From: Peribacillus deserti | GTDB lineage: Bacteria; Bacillota; Bacilli; Bacillales; DSM-1321 | DNA length: 64,000 nucleotides | Assembly: GCF_016909175.1 (NCBI RefSeq) | Contig: NZ_JAFBFI010000010.1 | Coordinates: forward strand, 1 to 64,000 | Reading direction: 5' to 3' | Part shown: piece by piece, positions 8,671-16,947 of the stretch | Layout: every line of letters starts with the position of its first letter | Position numbering within the stretch: position 1 is the stretch's first letter | The notes under the pieces: model-generated | The model's database searches: none | Told to the model about the DNA's origin: nothing | The model's input: the letters and a program-made list of their open reading frames with translations, nothing else | Program-made: the position numbers and the translations under genes

Positions 8671-9411
8671 ATGACGGAAAAGAAGGATGTCCGAGAACAA
8701 AAACCTTTCATGTATATAGTTCAGCCAAAACTGGCTCCGCCTAAAACTTCAGTTCAATCCGAGATTAGAATAAAAAAGACACACCATGATGAAATAATTG
8801 AAGTGGAAGACATTCAAGGGCCATTACAAACTTTGCAGAGTGTCCCAGCTAAATCTGAAGAAGCGATCGAAAGCTCGCAGCAGTTACCAGCAGGGATTGA
8901 AATTGACTATATAGATGAATCTGTTATAGAAGCCGAGCTGCAAGTTGACAATGTAACTGTAACTGAAGAAGAAAAAGATATTGATGAAATTAACGTGATC
9001 AGCATAGCAAAAGCAACAGAAATCCCTGAATTATTGGAGCCTCAGGAGCTCACAGTTGAAGACCCTCAAGGGTTAAATGGCCATACTGATGCAGCGCAGG
9101 AAGAAGTAACGTTCCGAGTAGTCCATACCAGTGAAGCACTTGAGACAGAAAAAGAAGAGAAAAAAGGACCGCGCAAGAAAATTGCAAAGAAGTTTACAGA
9201 TATGTCGACAGATGAGCTCCTTGAATATTTAATTAGAATCCCAAGAATTGTGCCTAAACCCTTTTGTGAAATAAAAATTAATGGAAGAATTATTAGAGGA
9301 CAAATTGAAAAGAAGAAGGGCGACACGATCTATATAAGGCCTTCTTATGGCATTAATTTAATTGCAGCCACAAAAGAGGATATTGAATATATTACATTTT
9401 TAAACTTTTAA
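8671..9411 (+). CDS. cotO: Spore coat protein CotO (YjbX)
   Basis: Spore coat morphogenetic protein; in B. subtilis CotO works with CotH in outer-coat assembly and encasement. The protein has 246 residues. A long acidic, low-complexity stretch (residues 20-165) is followed by a basic linker (KGPRKKIAKKF) and a conserved C-terminal domain, TDMSTDELLEYLIRIPRIVP onward, the part best kept in CotO. The last 40 residues (IRGQIEKKKGDTIYIRP through ATKEDIEYITFL) show the short beta-strand pattern seen in other coat-like proteins here. It sits between fabI and the cot cluster, as in B. subtilis. Confidence 0.88.
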   Translation: MTEKKDVREQKPFMYIVQPKLAPPKTSVQSEIRIKKTHHDEIIEVEDIQGPLQTLQSVPAKSEEAIESSQQLPAGIEIDYIDESVIEAELQVDNVTVTEEEKDIDEINVISIAKATEIPELLEPQELTVEDPQGLNGHTDAAQEEVTFRVVHTSEALETEKEEKKGPRKKIAKKFTDMSTDELLEYLIRIPRIVPKPFCEIKINGRIIRGQIEKKKGDTIYIRPSYGINLIAATKEDIEYITFLNF

Positions 9412-9425
9412 CCTAAATTGTATGA

Positions 9426-9457
9426 AGAGTGTTTTCTATAGGAAATACTCTTTTTTT
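9426..9457 (+). terminator. Terminator of cotO
   Basis: AGAGT...ACTCT stem with a largely paired interior, followed by six T, about 15 bases past the cotO stop. Confidence 0.7.
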
Positions 9458-9681
9458 CTTGCGGCTTTCGATTTAAAGGGGACTTGCACTGCTTATCCAT
9501 CTTTTTTCCGAAAAATAGGTGTTTTGTCCAAACACTTCAATGAAACAAGCCATATATATAGTATTAGAAAAAGAGAAACTTCCGCTAAAGGTAAGGGTCA
9601 GACAACTTTAGGTGTAGGCTTATTTATTTAAGTGATGAACCCCTATCCTAGTAGGATGAAGCACGATCAACGAAATTTAAT

Positions 9682-10020
9682 GAAAAAAACCGAGGCTGCT
9701 ATCCTCAGGTTAGGTGCTAAGTAAACATGAATCCTTGTGGTCCTGGTCATAGGAGACTCAACATCAACAAGTCAAATGAATAAACCGAGGCTGCTATCCT
9801 CAGGTTAGGTGTTAAGTGAACATGAATCCTTGTGGTCCTGGACATAGGAAAATCAACATCATCAAATCAAAGGGAAAACCCAGAGGCTGTCATCCTCAGG
9901 TTAGGTGCTAAGTGAATATTAATCCTTGTGGTCCTGGTCATAGGATGAATCAACATCAACAAATCAAAGGAAAAAAACCCGAGGCTGCTATCCTCAGGTT
10001 AGGTGCTAAGTGAACATTAA
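9682..10020 (-). repeat. Tandem array of about four 95-98 bp units derived from the cotZ-type 3' end
   Basis: Four copies of a unit start near 9690, 9785, 9881 and 9979. Each contains a stem-loop (CCTGAGG...CCTCGG on the minus strand, with a T-rich tail in several copies), the segment GGTTAGGTGCTAAGT and a copy of the gene's last codons plus stop (TTAATCCTTGTGGT-type sequence). The fourth unit is the genuine 3' end of the cotZ-type gene. The array therefore duplicates the gene's tail and terminator, giving several consecutive terminators. Plus-strand bases 9458-9681 hold nothing recognisable. Confidence 0.8.
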
Positions 10021-10628
10021 TCCTTATGGTGGTCGTGGTCGTCATGGTCGTGATCATGGTCATGATCATGGTCTTCAGTTGTCATAGCGTCAGCTTTTAT
10101 AACTGTAGTTGCTGGCAGGCAAGTTACAGAGCAGAAGCAGCTAAGATCTACAGTAATACAAATGCCAGTAGATAGTAAAGGTTCGTCAATGTCACCAACA
10201 ATGGTCTGAACCTTTCCAACTAAAGTGTTTTCCTTAGCAAGATGCTTTCTGTCTTCAATTAAGCAAGGTGTGGTTAATATCTCAAGAACTGCACAGCAGT
10301 TTTCGGCATCCACATCTACTGCTTTAAAGACTGTTGTTTCAAATGGAACCAGCTGTGTATAAGGTGTTCCTTTATGCTTGGGTTCTCTGCGAAACCCGAT
10401 GCCAACAAATGGAAGGCCGGTGCTCTTGCTGGTAATCATAACCGGAATTGTATTGAAGGGGCTTCCGCCGCCTATTTTTCCACCGCCAAGTAATTCAATT
10501 ATAGATTTATTGCAGCTTGTTGAACAATTCGCTTCAGTCTCAGGATTAACTTGGTCCTGCGCTTCAACAATTGCTAATAAAGTATCGCATACACAATTTG
10601 AAGTTTCAAAATTGGAACCGCAACTCAT
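10017..10628 (-). CDS. CotY/CotZ-family spore coat (exosporium ExsY-like) protein
   Basis: Cys-rich structural coat protein that self-assembles into disulfide-linked crust or exosporium layers. The 203 residues open with MSCGSNFETSNCVCD, typical of CotY/CotZ/ExsY. The family C-terminal signature ICITVDLSCFCSVTCLPATTV lies near residues 155-175. Cysteines recur throughout (NCSTSCNKS, ENCCAVLEIL). The last 20 residues are an unusual His/Asp tail of repeated DH pairs, absent from standard CotZ and able in principle to bind metal. It has a strong ribosome site and a sigma-K promoter, and its 3' end is tandemly duplicated downstream. Confidence 0.88.
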   Translation of the reverse strand: MSCGSNFETSNCVCDTLLAIVEAQDQVNPETEANCSTSCNKSIIELLGGGKIGGGSPFNTIPVMITSKSTGLPFVGIGFRREPKHKGTPYTQLVPFETTVFKAVDVDAENCCAVLEILTTPCLIEDRKHLAKENTLVGKVQTIVGDIDEPLLSTGICITVDLSCFCSVTCLPATTVIKADAMTTEDHDHDHDHDHDDHDHHKD

Positions 10629-10666
10629 GGTTTCTCCTCCTTGGTAAAAGTTAATATTTTCATTTA

Positions 10667-10694
10667 TAGACTATGAAAATGAGGATAAGGTGGT
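10667..10694 (-). promoter_or_regulatory. Sigma-K promoter of the cotZ-type gene
   Basis: Reading the minus strand, AC is followed by 17 bases and then CATAGTCTA, which fits the sigma-K pattern AC-N16/17-CATAnnnTA. The -10 lies about 40 bases before the start codon. Confidence 0.65.
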
Positions 10695-10748
10695 ATAAGT
10701 CATTCGCCCATTTTTTTCAATTTCTTATTTCTTAAGGAGTTTTCATTT

Positions 10749-11108
10749 ATGCTTTTAGACGTGAATTTGTGGCTTTTATTCATTATAGGTTTGGCTTCTT
10801 TCAGATTAACAAGGCTGCTTGTTTTCGACAAAATCACCGAATTTATCAGAGCGCCTTTTTTTGATGAAATAACAGAAACAGATGAACACGGCAATGAAGA
10901 GGTGTATATAATACCTAAAAATAAAGGGCCTAAGAAATTCATTGGAGAGCTGTTAAGCTGTTTCTGGTGCACAGGAATCTGGGTCAGTGCCTTTTTATTA
11001 GGGGTTCATTATTTTATACCGGTTCTTGGAGATCCGTTCATATTAATTTTCGCCGTAGCTGCAATAGGATCTCTGCTTGAAGTAATAAACATGAAACTGC
11101 TGGGCTAG
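10749..11108 (+). CDS. yjcA: Sporulation protein YjcA (DUF1360)
   Basis: Small membrane protein of 119 residues, DUF1360. Two hydrophobic segments are clear (about residues 5-20 and 70-115), with the conserved ASFRLTRLLVFDKI motif and LLSCFWCTGIWVS. In B. subtilis yjcA lies beside the cotVWXYZ cluster and is sporulation-induced; its molecular role is unknown. AAGGAG precedes the ATG. It is divergent from the cotZ-type gene. Confidence 0.85.
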   Translation: MLLDVNLWLLFIIGLASFRLTRLLVFDKITEFIRAPFFDEITETDEHGNEEVYIIPKNKGPKKFIGELLSCFWCTGIWVSAFLLGVHYFIPVLGDPFILIFAVAAIGSLLEVINMKLLG

Positions 11109-11172
11109 TAAATGAAACAAGAAAGATTTGAGAGTCATAATGTAGATTAAATACCATAAGGGGGATTATAAT

Positions 11173-11277
11173 ATGGAGAAAAAAGCAGCGTATTCACATC
11201 TCGAGAAATTTTTAGCAAAGCAAAAGCCAGTAAAAATTAAAAAAGATGACTGCGGATGCGGCAAGAAAAAGAAATAA
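11173..11277 (+). CDS. Short Lys-rich peptide with C-terminal CGCG motif
   Basis: A 34-residue open frame with a GGGG-type ribosome site ten bases upstream. It begins MEKKAAYSHLEKFL and ends DDCGCGKKKK, so it is a basic peptide with a Cys-Gly-Cys-Gly element. It follows yjcA by 64 bases and is followed by a strong terminator, which supports expression. I do not recognise a family; given its neighbours a spore role is likely but not shown. Confidence 0.6.
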   Translation: MEKKAAYSHLEKFLAKQKPVKIKKDDCGCGKKKK

Positions 11278-11285
11278 CATAAGTA

Positions 11286-11313
11286 CTGTCTCTCTTGGAG
11301 AGGCAGTTTTTTA
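11286..11313 (+). terminator. Terminator after the CGCG peptide gene
   Basis: CTGTCTCTC/GAGAGGCAG hairpin followed by TTTTTTATTT, nine bases past the stop codon. Confidence 0.85.
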
Positions 11314-11717
11314 TTTAGATATAAGGAACAAAACACGAGCCTTAAATAAATTCGTTCTATTATATAGGAAACGGTGAGACTTTAAAATGATCCTTATCGG
11401 ACAATTTCTTACGGTGAGTTCAAATGCACTTATTAAACGATCCAGCAGTTTCTTTGCGACTTTCTAACTCTTTAGACATCTGCAAAAAAACTTCTATATA
11501 ACATAACCTTAATTAAATTTCAGTTCAAAATTTTTTACATAAAGTAGAAATTTGTATGGAAATGTTACAGAGCCATTCTCCATGCATAGGCTTGTTCATC
11601 ATTATTTTAAATAAATACAAAAAACGGGTACTCATCCAAACATTTATTTTTTTAAAACATATAAAAAGATAGAGCGGTAAATAGCTCAATAAAAGAATAA
11701 GAAGGGAGTTTTACAGA
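11314..11717. other. Gene-free AT-rich interval
   Basis: About 400 bases with no open frame carrying a ribosome site, no RNA gene I can recognise and no clear repeat. It ends in the ribosome site of the next gene and must hold that gene's promoter, but I see no convincing sigma-K or sigma-E match. Confidence 0.5.
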
Positions 11718-11987
11718 ATGTCACATACTTTTCCAGGATGTTTCGGAGATGGTAGAAGAGCAAGACGATTTTCTTTTAGAGATTATCTGGTTTACCTTTC
11801 TCGCAGACAAATTATCATCGACGAAATCATAATTGGTGACGATGAAGGAGCAAGCGAAGCATATAATGGTGGTGTAATTACTTTTGTAGGCCAAGACTTT
11901 ATCATTTTTGACCAGGTAGGATCTGCAGGGGTTGGCAATCTTTCGGTTCCAATAGATAAAATAATCGGCCTAGTTCCACGGATTTAA
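11718..11987 (+). CDS. Small spore-type protein with coat Sm-like module
   Basis: Protein of 89 residues that I cannot assign to a named family. After a basic N-terminus (RRARRFSFRDYLVYLSRRQ) the rest fits the beta-strand pattern seen in other coat-like proteins here: GGVITFVGQDFIIF, a short loop, then LSVPIDKIIGLVPRI. GAAGGGAG precedes the ATG and a terminator follows. It lies immediately before the spore glycan cluster. A surface role is inferred from context and the shared module. Confidence 0.65.
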   Translation: MSHTFPGCFGDGRRARRFSFRDYLVYLSRRQIIIDEIIIGDDEGASEAYNGGVITFVGQDFIIFDQVGSAGVGNLSVPIDKIIGLVPRI

Positions 11988-11994
11988 AGATTTG

Positions 11995-12029
11995 GGAGGT
12001 ACCTGCTGTTGCAAGGACCTCCTGTTTTT
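11995..12029 (+). terminator. Terminator between the module protein and the glycosyltransferase
   Basis: GGAGGT stem pairs with ACCTCC, with an interior that also pairs partly, then TGTTTTTA. It isolates the glycan cluster from the preceding gene. Confidence 0.6.
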
Positions 12030-12045
12030 AATAGGAGGAATTAAT

Positions 12046-12999
12046 GTGAGTCATGCTTTTAACCTTTTGTTTACCACGAAAAGATTTACTAACAAAGCTG
12101 AAAAAAGTACGGAGTATTTAATAGAGGAGCTCTCAAAGCAGACAAATTTAATGATTTGGGATAAAGACGGCGATATACAGGATGTGCTGCAAAGCTTACC
12201 TCATCAGCCCCATTTTATTTTAATGAATGATTATAAACCGGATTATAGTCCATACATAAATGGACTGCCTTCAACATCTATTCCTTATGGCTGCCTTATG
12301 CACGACCTGCAATACCGAAAATCTGCTAGAGCCAAATATATAGAAAAACAAAATATAAAATATATTTTTACCATTTACAGAGAGGCTTCCTTAAAGTATT
12401 TTCCACAATTTCGTAACCGCATGATTTGGTTCCCGCATCATGTTCCACTGAATGTATATAAGGATTATTCACTCACAAAAGATATAAACTGGCTGATGGC
12501 AGGAGCCTTGTTTGACCACATTTATCCGGAAAGAGCCGCCATGTATGAAAAGATGAAAAAGGAGCCAGGCTTTGTTTATTTGCCTCATCCTGGATACAAG
12601 GATATCCGCTCGAAATCCGCCTTCCTGCTAGGGGAAGATTTCGCAAGGGCAATTAACCGTTCCAAGATGATGATCACCTGCGATTCCATAGAGGGATTTC
12701 CTGTTCTTAAATATTATGAGGCTCTTGCATGCAATACTCTGTTACTAGCGACTCCTTCCAAAGAATTGGAGGATCTGGGTTTCATAGATGGAAAAACATT
12801 TGCCGCTGTTAATTCTTCTAACATCCTTGAGAAAGCCTATTATTATTTAAACCATGAAGAAGAAAGAACAAAAATGGCTCATAACGGCTATGAATTAGTG
12901 AGAGAAAAGCATTCAACTGAACGGAGGTCAAAAGAATTGGTCACGTTCCTTCAGGACATCATTCAGGGAAGACGGGTAGGCACGCTTGCCGATTATTAG
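12046..12999 (+). CDS. CgeB-like glycosyltransferase of the spore glycan cluster
   Basis: Predicted GT-B glycosyltransferase, 317 residues. The C-terminal half carries the features of CgeB-type enzymes: FVYLPHPGYKD, then MITCDSIEGFPVLKYYEALAC with its conserved Glu residues, and a closing helical segment. B. subtilis CgeB is a spore-surface glycosyltransferase. The GTG start at 12046 has TAGGAGG just upstream; the open frame extends 18 codons further up but that part overlaps the terminator. It leads a cluster making and attaching deoxy-aminosugars. The acceptor is unknown. Confidence 0.75.
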   Translation: MSHAFNLLFTTKRFTNKAEKSTEYLIEELSKQTNLMIWDKDGDIQDVLQSLPHQPHFILMNDYKPDYSPYINGLPSTSIPYGCLMHDLQYRKSARAKYIEKQNIKYIFTIYREASLKYFPQFRNRMIWFPHHVPLNVYKDYSLTKDINWLMAGALFDHIYPERAAMYEKMKKEPGFVYLPHPGYKDIRSKSAFLLGEDFARAINRSKMMITCDSIEGFPVLKYYEALACNTLLLATPSKELEDLGFIDGKTFAAVNSSNILEKAYYYLNHEEERTKMAHNGYELVREKHSTERRSKELVTFLQDIIQGRRVGTLADY

Positions 13000-13139
13000 T
13001 AATAAGCGTAAATCAGACTTTTATTCTTTGCAATAGCCTTTTTTCTATTTCTAGGTATTCAAACTATACCGTACAAGCAGAGAAACATAGGTTATAGCAA
13101 ACTGAAAAAATCCTAAATACAAGGAGAACAACGCCTGAC

Positions 13140-14234
13140 ATGAAAATTATGACCATTCTTGGAACCAGACCTGAAATCATCCGTCTTAGTCTTATTATTC
13201 AAAAGCTGGATCAGCATGCCGGCTCACATATTTTAGTTCACACCGGGCAGAACTTTACTCACACCTTGAGCGATGTTTTCTTCCAGGAGCTGAAAATTAG
13301 AACGCCTGATTACCATCTCGGCTTAAAGACCCAGTCTTTAGGAGAACAATTAGGGCGCATGTTTGAAGAACTGGAAAAAATCATTGTTAAAGAAAAGCCT
13401 GATCGAGTTCTTGTGTTAGGTGATACAAACAGCGCGCTCAGTGCGGTGCTTGTCGAGAGACTGGGAATTCCTGTTTTCCATATGGAGGCAGGGAACAGAT
13501 GCTATGACCTTTCTGTTCCAGAGGAAAAAAACAGGAGGGTAATTGATTCGGTTAGTACATTTAATCTGCCATATACTCCAAAGAGCAGAGAAAATTTGTT
13601 GAAAGAGGGGGTACCAGCTACCCGTATTTTCGTTTCGGGGAACCCTATTTTCGAAGTGCTTACTCACTATAAAAATGATATAGCAGACAGTTTGATTCTA
13701 GAGAATTTATCATTACGAGAGAACGACTACTTTCTTGCCACCATTCACCGGGCTGAGAATGTAGACTATGAAAAACCCCTCAAGGAAATCATCCGAGGAC
13801 TGAACCTGGTAGCCGAAACCTACCAGAAAAGAATCATATGCAGCATTCATCCGAGAACAAGATCAAAAATAAATCAATATCCTGAAATTGCATTAAACCG
13901 TTTAATAGAATTTTATGAACCATTCGGATTATTTGATTTTATTAAGCTTCAAAAAAATGCCTTTTGCGTGCTAACTGACAGCGGCACGGTCCAGGAGGAA
14001 AGCTGCCTTTTACATGTGCCTGCAGTGACAGTAAGGAATACAACAGAACGCCCCGAAACAGTGGAATGCGGCAGCAATGTCGTATCTGGGGTTAAAGGAG
14101 AAAATATTCTGAAGGCAGTAAAGTCCATGGTAAGCCAGGAGGCTGAATGGCCGTATCCAGAAGGGTATGCGGATTTATTTGTTTCAGCAAAGGTAGTCAA
14201 ATTTATATTAGGAGGTTTAGGAGTTGTTCACTAA
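13140..14234 (+). CDS. UDP-N-acetylglucosamine 2-epimerase (WecB/CapG-like)
   Basis: Non-hydrolysing UDP-HexNAc 2-epimerase, GT-B fold, 364 residues. Visible motifs are LGTRPEIIRLS (residues 6-16), HTGQNF, FHMEAGNRCYD, ATIHRAENVDY and the C-terminal LTDSGTVQEESC that contacts UDP. It could make UDP-ManNAc. Because a 4,6-dehydratase and a reductase follow with overlaps, it more likely acts like CapG/FnlC or WbvD, as the 2-epimerase in making a UDP-L-deoxy-N-acetylhexosamine. AAGGAG precedes the ATG. Confidence 0.85.
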   Translation: MKIMTILGTRPEIIRLSLIIQKLDQHAGSHILVHTGQNFTHTLSDVFFQELKIRTPDYHLGLKTQSLGEQLGRMFEELEKIIVKEKPDRVLVLGDTNSALSAVLVERLGIPVFHMEAGNRCYDLSVPEEKNRRVIDSVSTFNLPYTPKSRENLLKEGVPATRIFVSGNPIFEVLTHYKNDIADSLILENLSLRENDYFLATIHRAENVDYEKPLKEIIRGLNLVAETYQKRIICSIHPRTRSKINQYPEIALNRLIEFYEPFGLFDFIKLQKNAFCVLTDSGTVQEESCLLHVPAVTVRNTTERPETVECGSNVVSGVKGENILKAVKSMVSQEAEWPYPEGYADLFVSAKVVKFILGGLGVVH

Positions 14235-15210
14235 CAAAACGATACTCATAACAGGAGCCACCGGATCTTGGGGGCACGAGCTTGTTAAGCAGCTGCTAGA
14301 AAAGGATCCAGCAGAAATCAGGGTTTTTTCCAGAAACGAATCCAGCCAGGTGGCGATGCAAAGACTGTTTTCAAATTCAAAGCTTAAATTTATTATTGGG
14401 GATATTAAAGAGAAAGACGGCCTAATGCAGGCATGCCAAGATGTCGATTATCTATTCCATTTAGCCGCCTTGAAGCATGTGCCTGTATGTGAGGACCAGC
14501 CTCTAGAAGCGCTGAAGACCAATGTCACTGGAACGCAAAATGTAATTGAAGCAGCCATATTTAACAAGGTTAAGAAGGTTATGTATATCTCTACTGATAA
14601 AGCAGCCAATCCTTCCAATTTCTATGGATTTACCAAAGCAATGGGTGAAAGGCTGATCATCCATGCCAATACTCTAAAAACAGAGACGAAATTTGTTTGT
14701 GTCCGCGGCGGAAATGTTCTGGGTACCAACGGCAGTGTTATACATGTATTTAAAAAGCAGATTGCTGAAGAATCCAAAGTAGGCATTACGGATATGAGAA
14801 TGACACGCTTTTTCTTAACAATAGAAGAAGCCATTAAATTGCTCTTTAAAGCATCTTATGAAAGTCTCGGCGGAGAAATCTTCGTTATGAAAATGCCGAC
14901 CTGCCGTATCTTAGACCTGGCTTCGGTATTAATTGATGCTTCTGGAAAGAAAGATGTGGAAATAGCCGAGCTTGGCATAAGGCCGGGAGAGAAGCTCCAT
15001 GAAGTTTTATATTCTAATTATGAAAGTGTTAATACGGTCGTTTATGACGAAAATTACTATGTGATTCTCCCTTGCATAACGATTCCTGGTTTAAAAGAAC
15101 ATTATGCCGGCTACCAGCCTGTCAGCCATGAAAACTATGATTCTAGTGAAGAGCTCATGAATAAGGATGAAATTAAGCAGCTGCTGGTTAAAGGCAGGTT
15201 TTTAGAATGA
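14224..15210 (+). CDS. UDP-GlcNAc 4,6-dehydratase/5-epimerase (CapE/FnlA-like)
   Basis: Extended short-chain dehydrogenase of 328 residues. The Rossmann motif is ITGATGSWGHELVK (residues 8-21), and the catalytic region is YISTDKAANPSNFYGFTKAMGE with Tyr and Lys in Y-x3-K. CapE and FnlA enzymes of this type turn UDP-GlcNAc into a 4-keto-6-deoxy-L-sugar. The TTG start at 14224 has AGGAGG before it and overlaps the epimerase gene by 11 bases. The gene downstream overlaps by four, so the three are translationally coupled. Confidence 0.83.
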   Translation: MFTNKTILITGATGSWGHELVKQLLEKDPAEIRVFSRNESSQVAMQRLFSNSKLKFIIGDIKEKDGLMQACQDVDYLFHLAALKHVPVCEDQPLEALKTNVTGTQNVIEAAIFNKVKKVMYISTDKAANPSNFYGFTKAMGERLIIHANTLKTETKFVCVRGGNVLGTNGSVIHVFKKQIAEESKVGITDMRMTRFFLTIEEAIKLLFKASYESLGGEIFVMKMPTCRILDLASVLIDASGKKDVEIAELGIRPGEKLHEVLYSNYESVNTVVYDENYYVILPCITIPGLKEHYAGYQPVSHENYDSSEELMNKDEIKQLLVKGRFLE

Positions 15211-16037
15211 AAATTCTTGTCCTTGGAGGACAAGGTATGGCAGGCCATGTGATTACAGATTTTTTTAAAAGGTCGGATGATTTTCAGGTTTTTTATACGT
15301 CTAGGGATCCCAATGATTCGAATTCTATTTATGTAGAGGCAGAAAATTTTCAAGCGCTGGCTCATATTATCAAAGACATGCAGCCGGATATTGTAGTAAA
15401 TGCGATTGGGGTGCTTAATCAGTTTGCAGAAAGCAACATTGTAAATGCGATTAAGATCAACAGCTTGCTGCCGCATTTTTTAGCCAGGGAATTAGACAAA
15501 AATGGAGGAAAGCTGATTCATATCAGTTCAGATTGTGTGTTTTCCGGTAAAGAAGGCAGCTATAAAGAAACGGATGTACCGAACGGATCCACGGTTTATG
15601 CAAGAACCAAAGCACTGGGGGAAGTGGCTTATGGAAATCACTTAACCATTCGGACTTCCATCATTGGACCCGAAAAAAAGGAAAATGGCATCGGTTTATT
15701 CTTATGGTTTATGCAGCAAAAGGGAGAAATAAACGGGTATAAAAAGGTCCTGTGGAACGGTGTAACAACACTTGAATTAGCTAAAGCAATTAAGGCGGCA
15801 GTCTGCCAGAAAATTAAAGGACTATACCATCTTGCGGCCCCAGAGGTTGTTTCTAAGTATGAATTACTGGTTCTTTTTCAGAAGATCTTTGAGAAAAAGG
15901 ATGTCGTAATAAAACCTGAGTATAGTCAAATGATTGACCGTACCTTAGTAAATACCCGTACTGACTTTGATTTTTCAGCATCTGATTATCAGACCATGCT
16001 GCTGGAATTAAAAAATTGGATGCATAGTTATGGCTGA
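15207..16037 (+). CDS. RmlD-like 4-ketosugar reductase (WbvR/CapF N-domain-like)
   Basis: NAD(P)H-dependent sugar reductase of 276 residues with the dTDP-4-dehydrorhamnose reductase fold. It shows VLGGQGMAGHVI (residues 4-15), ISSDCVFSGKEG and the Y-x3-K pair in YARTKALGE. It lacks the cupin domain of full-length CapF, so it resembles WbvR. It probably reduces the 4-keto group made by the preceding dehydratase before 2-epimerisation, giving UDP-L-RhaNAc or a related sugar. Confidence 0.78.
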   Translation: MKILVLGGQGMAGHVITDFFKRSDDFQVFYTSRDPNDSNSIYVEAENFQALAHIIKDMQPDIVVNAIGVLNQFAESNIVNAIKINSLLPHFLARELDKNGGKLIHISSDCVFSGKEGSYKETDVPNGSTVYARTKALGEVAYGNHLTIRTSIIGPEKKENGIGLFLWFMQQKGEINGYKKVLWNGVTTLELAKAIKAAVCQKIKGLYHLAAPEVVSKYELLVLFQKIFEKKDVVIKPEYSQMIDRTLVNTRTDFDFSASDYQTMLLELKNWMHSYG

Positions 16038-16947
16038 GAGAAAGAAAGTGCTGATTACTGGGGCAGCAGGTTTTACGGGGCAGCATGCCTGTGAAGCTTT
16101 TCTCCATGCTGATTTTGAAGTTGTTGGCCTCTCACGAACCGCTTCAGCAAGAACACTCCCTTTTCGTATGGAAATATGTGATCTGAATGATGAAAGAAGT
16201 ATATCTGAATTAATCCAAAAAATTCAGCCTCATTATGTCCTGCACTTAGCTGGGAAGAACAGTGTTCAGGGATCTTGGGAAGATCCCGCTGAATACATCC
16301 GGAGCAATGTGATGGGGACGGTTTACCTTCTTGAAGCCATTCGTTCGGTAAAACCGTTCCCCCGGACACTTGTTGTAGGCTCAGCCCTGGAATATAATCC
16401 ACTTCTTTTAGATAAACCAAAACATCCATACGCCATATCAAAAACGCTTCAAATCATGACAGCCCAAACCTGGGAGCTTTTATTTCAAATGCCTGTAATG
16501 ATGGTTAGGCCAACGAATTTGATTGGTCCCGGGCCATCCGCTGGAGTTTGTTCAGTTTTCGGAAAGAAAATTGCAGCTATGGAATTTGGAACAGAACCTT
16601 CTATCTTACATGTAGATGATCTGGGAGCCAAGAGAGATTTTCTGGATGTCAGGGATGCAGTGTCAGCTTACATGGCAATCTTGATAAAAGGGCAGCCAGG
16701 AAATGTGTACAATCTGGGTTCCGGAGTGCTTACATCTATCAAAGACCTGGTTTGCATTTTTAAAAGACTGACACCTATAGATTTTACATGTATTTCCAGG
16801 GAGGACTCAAGTCCATCTGTTAACCAAGAGCCAGGACTATCCCTGCAGCAAATGTTAAACCTTGGCTGGAAGCCAAATTATTCTCTGCAGCAGTCGGCTG
16901 CTGATATCCTGGATTATTTCCGTGGACAACAAAGAGGTGCAGAATGA
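16030..16947 (+). CDS. NAD-dependent sugar-nucleotide epimerase/dehydratase or RMD-type reductase
   Basis: Extended short-chain dehydrogenase of 305 residues. It has ITGAAGFTGQHACEAF (residues 9-24), the downstream LHLAGKNSV motif, the Y-x3-K pair in HPYAISKTLQ and MMVRPTNLIGPGPS. The closest recognisable pattern is the GDP-6-deoxy-mannose reductase (RMD)/GDP-mannose 4,6-dehydratase group. The substrate cannot be assigned; a second rare sugar nucleotide is possible. It overlaps the genes on both sides by a few bases. Confidence 0.72.
   Translation: MAERKKVLITGAAGFTGQHACEAFLHADFEVVGLSRTASARTLPFRMEICDLNDERSISELIQKIQPHYVLHLAGKNSVQGSWEDPAEYIRSNVMGTVYLLEAIRSVKPFPRTLVVGSALEYNPLLLDKPKHPYAISKTLQIMTAQTWELLFQMPVMMVRPTNLIGPGPSAGVCSVFGKKIAAMEFGTEPSILHVDDLGAKRDFLDVRDAVSAYMAILIKGQPGNVYNLGSGVLTSIKDLVCIFKRLTPIDFTCISREDSSPSVNQEPGLSLQQMLNLGWKPNYSLQQSAADILDYFRGQQRGAE

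Noticed and set aside
9422-9631. Plus-strand open frame after cotO
   Set aside because: It begins inside the cotO terminator, has no ribosome site and its sequence looks random.
9682-10020. Possible CRISPR array
   Set aside because: The units are about 95 bases with no short repeat-unique spacer alternation, each contains a copy of the neighbouring gene's end, and no cas genes are near.
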